Of a DNA stretch of 46,916 nucleotides, positions 45,553 to 46,916 are shown one piece after another. The DNA lies in the NCBI GenBank assembly GCA_035527535.1, contig DATLAK010000179.1:1-46916 (forward strand), in the 5' to 3' direction. Every line of letters begins with the position of its first letter. The first letter of the stretch is position 1. The translations under genes were made by a program, and so were the position numbers. The DNA is from Armatimonadota bacterium. Lineage in GTDB: Bacteria; Armatimonadota; Hebobacteria; GCA-020354555; CP070648. The notes beneath the pieces were generated by a model. The model saw nothing but the letters and a program-made list of their open reading frames with translations. It did not search any database and was not told where the DNA came from.

Positions 45553-46716
45553 CTACGTCCCGGAGCCGGCGGCGCGCGACTGGTCGTCCCGCCGGTAGCC
45601 TGCCGCGATGCGGCTGCCGACGAACATGGTGATCGCCCCGAAGCCGAGGAGAGTCACTGCCATCCGCAAGATGAACCCGAAATACGGCGCCAGCATGAGC
45701 GCCCACAGAATCACGACCCCGACCAGTCCGGCGATAACCGGCCGAACCACCTCGCGCCCCGCGAACCCCCTGAACAGCCACGAGCCCAGGAACACGCCGA
45801 ACACTGCCTTTGCCGTGTACAGAAACGCAACCCAGATTCCGGCCACGATCAGCGCCGCAGGCAGCACCGGGCCCAGCAGCACCAAGACCACGAGCGGCCC
45901 GATGACTATCGCCAGGAAGCCGACGAGCAGACTCCACAGCGGGGAACTCCGGATGCGATCGGCGGCGTGGTGCATATGACGCGGCAGGAGGGCGGTCAAC
46001 CCCAGGGTGAAGAGCACCAGCCATACGAGCGTGATAGATCGCCAGATCCACGGTGACGCCGGCTGGCGCGGGGTCCGCAGGCGCGGTCGCGGCAAGCGAT
46101 GAACGACGTCTCCCATGACCTTGGCGCCAGTGGCCACGATTGCGGGCCGCGCGCTCTCGTAGACCAGGTTCCCCATGATCTTGGCGCCCTCAGCCAGGCG
46201 CAATCGTTCGACCCACAGGTATGCGTTGTCACCGACGCCCCCAGCCACGGTGGCGGTCCCCCCCGCGGCCTTGAGGTTGCCGCCGATCACCCCTGAAGTC
46301 GCCAGGGACTTGCACGCCGCCAGCGCGTCGCGGCGCACCACTGCGTTATCGCCCAGGACGACCCGCTGCCCGGCGGCTATGAAGTTGTGGCGTACCGAGG
46401 AATCGAGGGTGACCATCTGCCCCGCGCCCTGGAAACTCCCGCCAACCGGGCCCGAGCAGGACACCTTCTGCCCGATCGCAACCACACTGCCGCCCACCTC
46501 GCCAGGGATCGAGAGCGTCTGCGCTGCCACCACCAGGTTGCCGTTGACCGTGCCCTCAATCCTTACATCTTGGCCCGCCACCACCAGGTCATCGTCAATC
46601 GTCACGCCCTTCTCGACGACGATGGTATCCCCGGAACGTAGTTGCAGGGCATGCGCCCCGCCTGTGAGGGCCAACATCAGAACTACACTGAACCCGGCGC
46701 ACAAGCATCCGCGCAT
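45553..46716 (-). CDS. Secreted/membrane polymer-forming (bactofilin-like) protein
   Basis: A 387-residue protein with a signal peptide (VVLMLALTGGAHA), then about 150 residues of short beta-helix repeats of the polymer-forming cytoskeletal type (DDLVVAGQDVRIEGTVNGN, EVGGSVVAIGQKVSCSG, VIGGNLKAAGGTATVAGG), and a C-terminal half with about five membrane helices (LVWLVLFTLGLTALL; LLVGFLAIVIGPLVVLVLLG; AALIVAGIWVAFLYTA; and two more). Unlike cytosolic bactofilins the beta-helix should face the periplasm. Role unknown, perhaps an envelope scaffold. ATG 46716 has GGAGG about nine bases upstream. 40 bases before rsmG. Confidence 0.78.
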   Translation of the reverse strand: MRGCLCAGFSVVLMLALTGGAHALQLRSGDTIVVEKGVTIDDDLVVAGQDVRIEGTVNGNLVVAAQTLSIPGEVGGSVVAIGQKVSCSGPVGGSFQGAGQMVTLDSSVRHNFIAAGQRVVLGDNAVVRRDALAACKSLATSGVIGGNLKAAGGTATVAGGVGDNAYLWVERLRLAEGAKIMGNLVYESARPAIVATGAKVMGDVVHRLPRPRLRTPRQPASPWIWRSITLVWLVLFTLGLTALLPRHMHHAADRIRSSPLWSLLVGFLAIVIGPLVVLVLLGPVLPAALIVAGIWVAFLYTAKAVFGVFLGSWLFRGFAGREVVRPVIAGLVGVVILWALMLAPYFGFILRMAVTLLGFGAITMFVGSRIAAGYRRDDQSRAAGSGT

Positions 46717-46837
46717 CGCACGTTTCCTCCCCCGCCGTGCTGGCGTATGTGATTGCGGTCCGGCTTGTCGTTCGGCAACATCCGCCAGAAGTCCTGTTCG
46801 ATGTTCATCCCGCCGTGGGCCACTCGCAGCCGCGCCG

Positions 46838-46916
46838 GATGTGACCGATTCCAGTGGGGATGGTTGGGCGACGCGCCGGGCACGACCTCGTAGGGGCAAG
46901 GCATGCCTTGCCCCTA
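46838..46916. repeat. CAAGGCATGCCTTG repeat with flank (copy 3), cut by window edge
   Basis: Same flank (gtgaccgatt, gggatggttgggcg, cacgacctc) and palindrome as at 26322-26399, missing only its last base at the window end. It lies upstream of the bactofilin-like gene. The 120 bases between show no other feature. Confidence 0.78.

Overview
High-GC bacterial chromosome segment, probably from an uncultured, diderm, possibly anaerobic lineage. Three observations suggest this. An MlaE/MlaF/MCE lipid-transport set implies an outer membrane. The citrate-forming enzyme belongs to the Re-citrate synthase family rather than the usual Si-type. An archaeal-type (group II/III) chaperonin sits inside the hrcA-grpE-dnaK operon, an arrangement known mainly from Firmicutes. 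Taxonomy cannot be fixed from the window; Armatimonadota or another deep Terrabacteria-like lineage is a guess only.

Layout. 1-687: end of an IS3-family insertion sequence (orfA plus a cut orfB). 1069-6165 (+): Re-citrate synthase-like enzyme, then a DUF58/transglutaminase pair. 6184-10701 (-): pstS-pstC-pstA-pstB-phoU phosphate operon, with a GNAT acetyltransferase upstream. 11702-13267 (+): nadB. 13290-18594 (-): mfd, ricT-type PSP1 protein, small VOC protein. 18.6-20.9 kb: sparse region with a broken acetyltransferase and one secreted unknown. 20936-27655 (+): hrcA, chaperonin, grpE, dnaK, then ftsZ behind its own near-ideal promoter. 27825-34160 (+): DUF3604/PHP protein, tldD, pmbA, a PLD-nuclease/winged-helix protein, a small unknown. 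34298-46716 (-): nth; two proteins that seem to share a FlgT-C-like beta domain; MCE protein; mlaF; mlaE; AlbA_2 (Schlafen-type) protein; DUF2283; pdxT; pdxS; parB with an internal parS; parA; rsmG; a bactofilin-like membrane protein.

The parS site and the rsmG-parA-parB order suggest that the right end lies close to the replication origin. The heat-shock cluster brings together repressor, chaperonin and the Hsp70 pair, but dnaJ is absent and no CIRCE operator was found.

The most distinctive feature is the density of short dispersed palindromic repeats, in at least four families. They fill the gaps between genes, supply or abut stop codons (ricT, phoU, pstB), and in three places (mfd, the DUF3604 gene, the transglutaminase tail) are translated as part of a protein. 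No rRNA, tRNA or CRISPR array was recognised.
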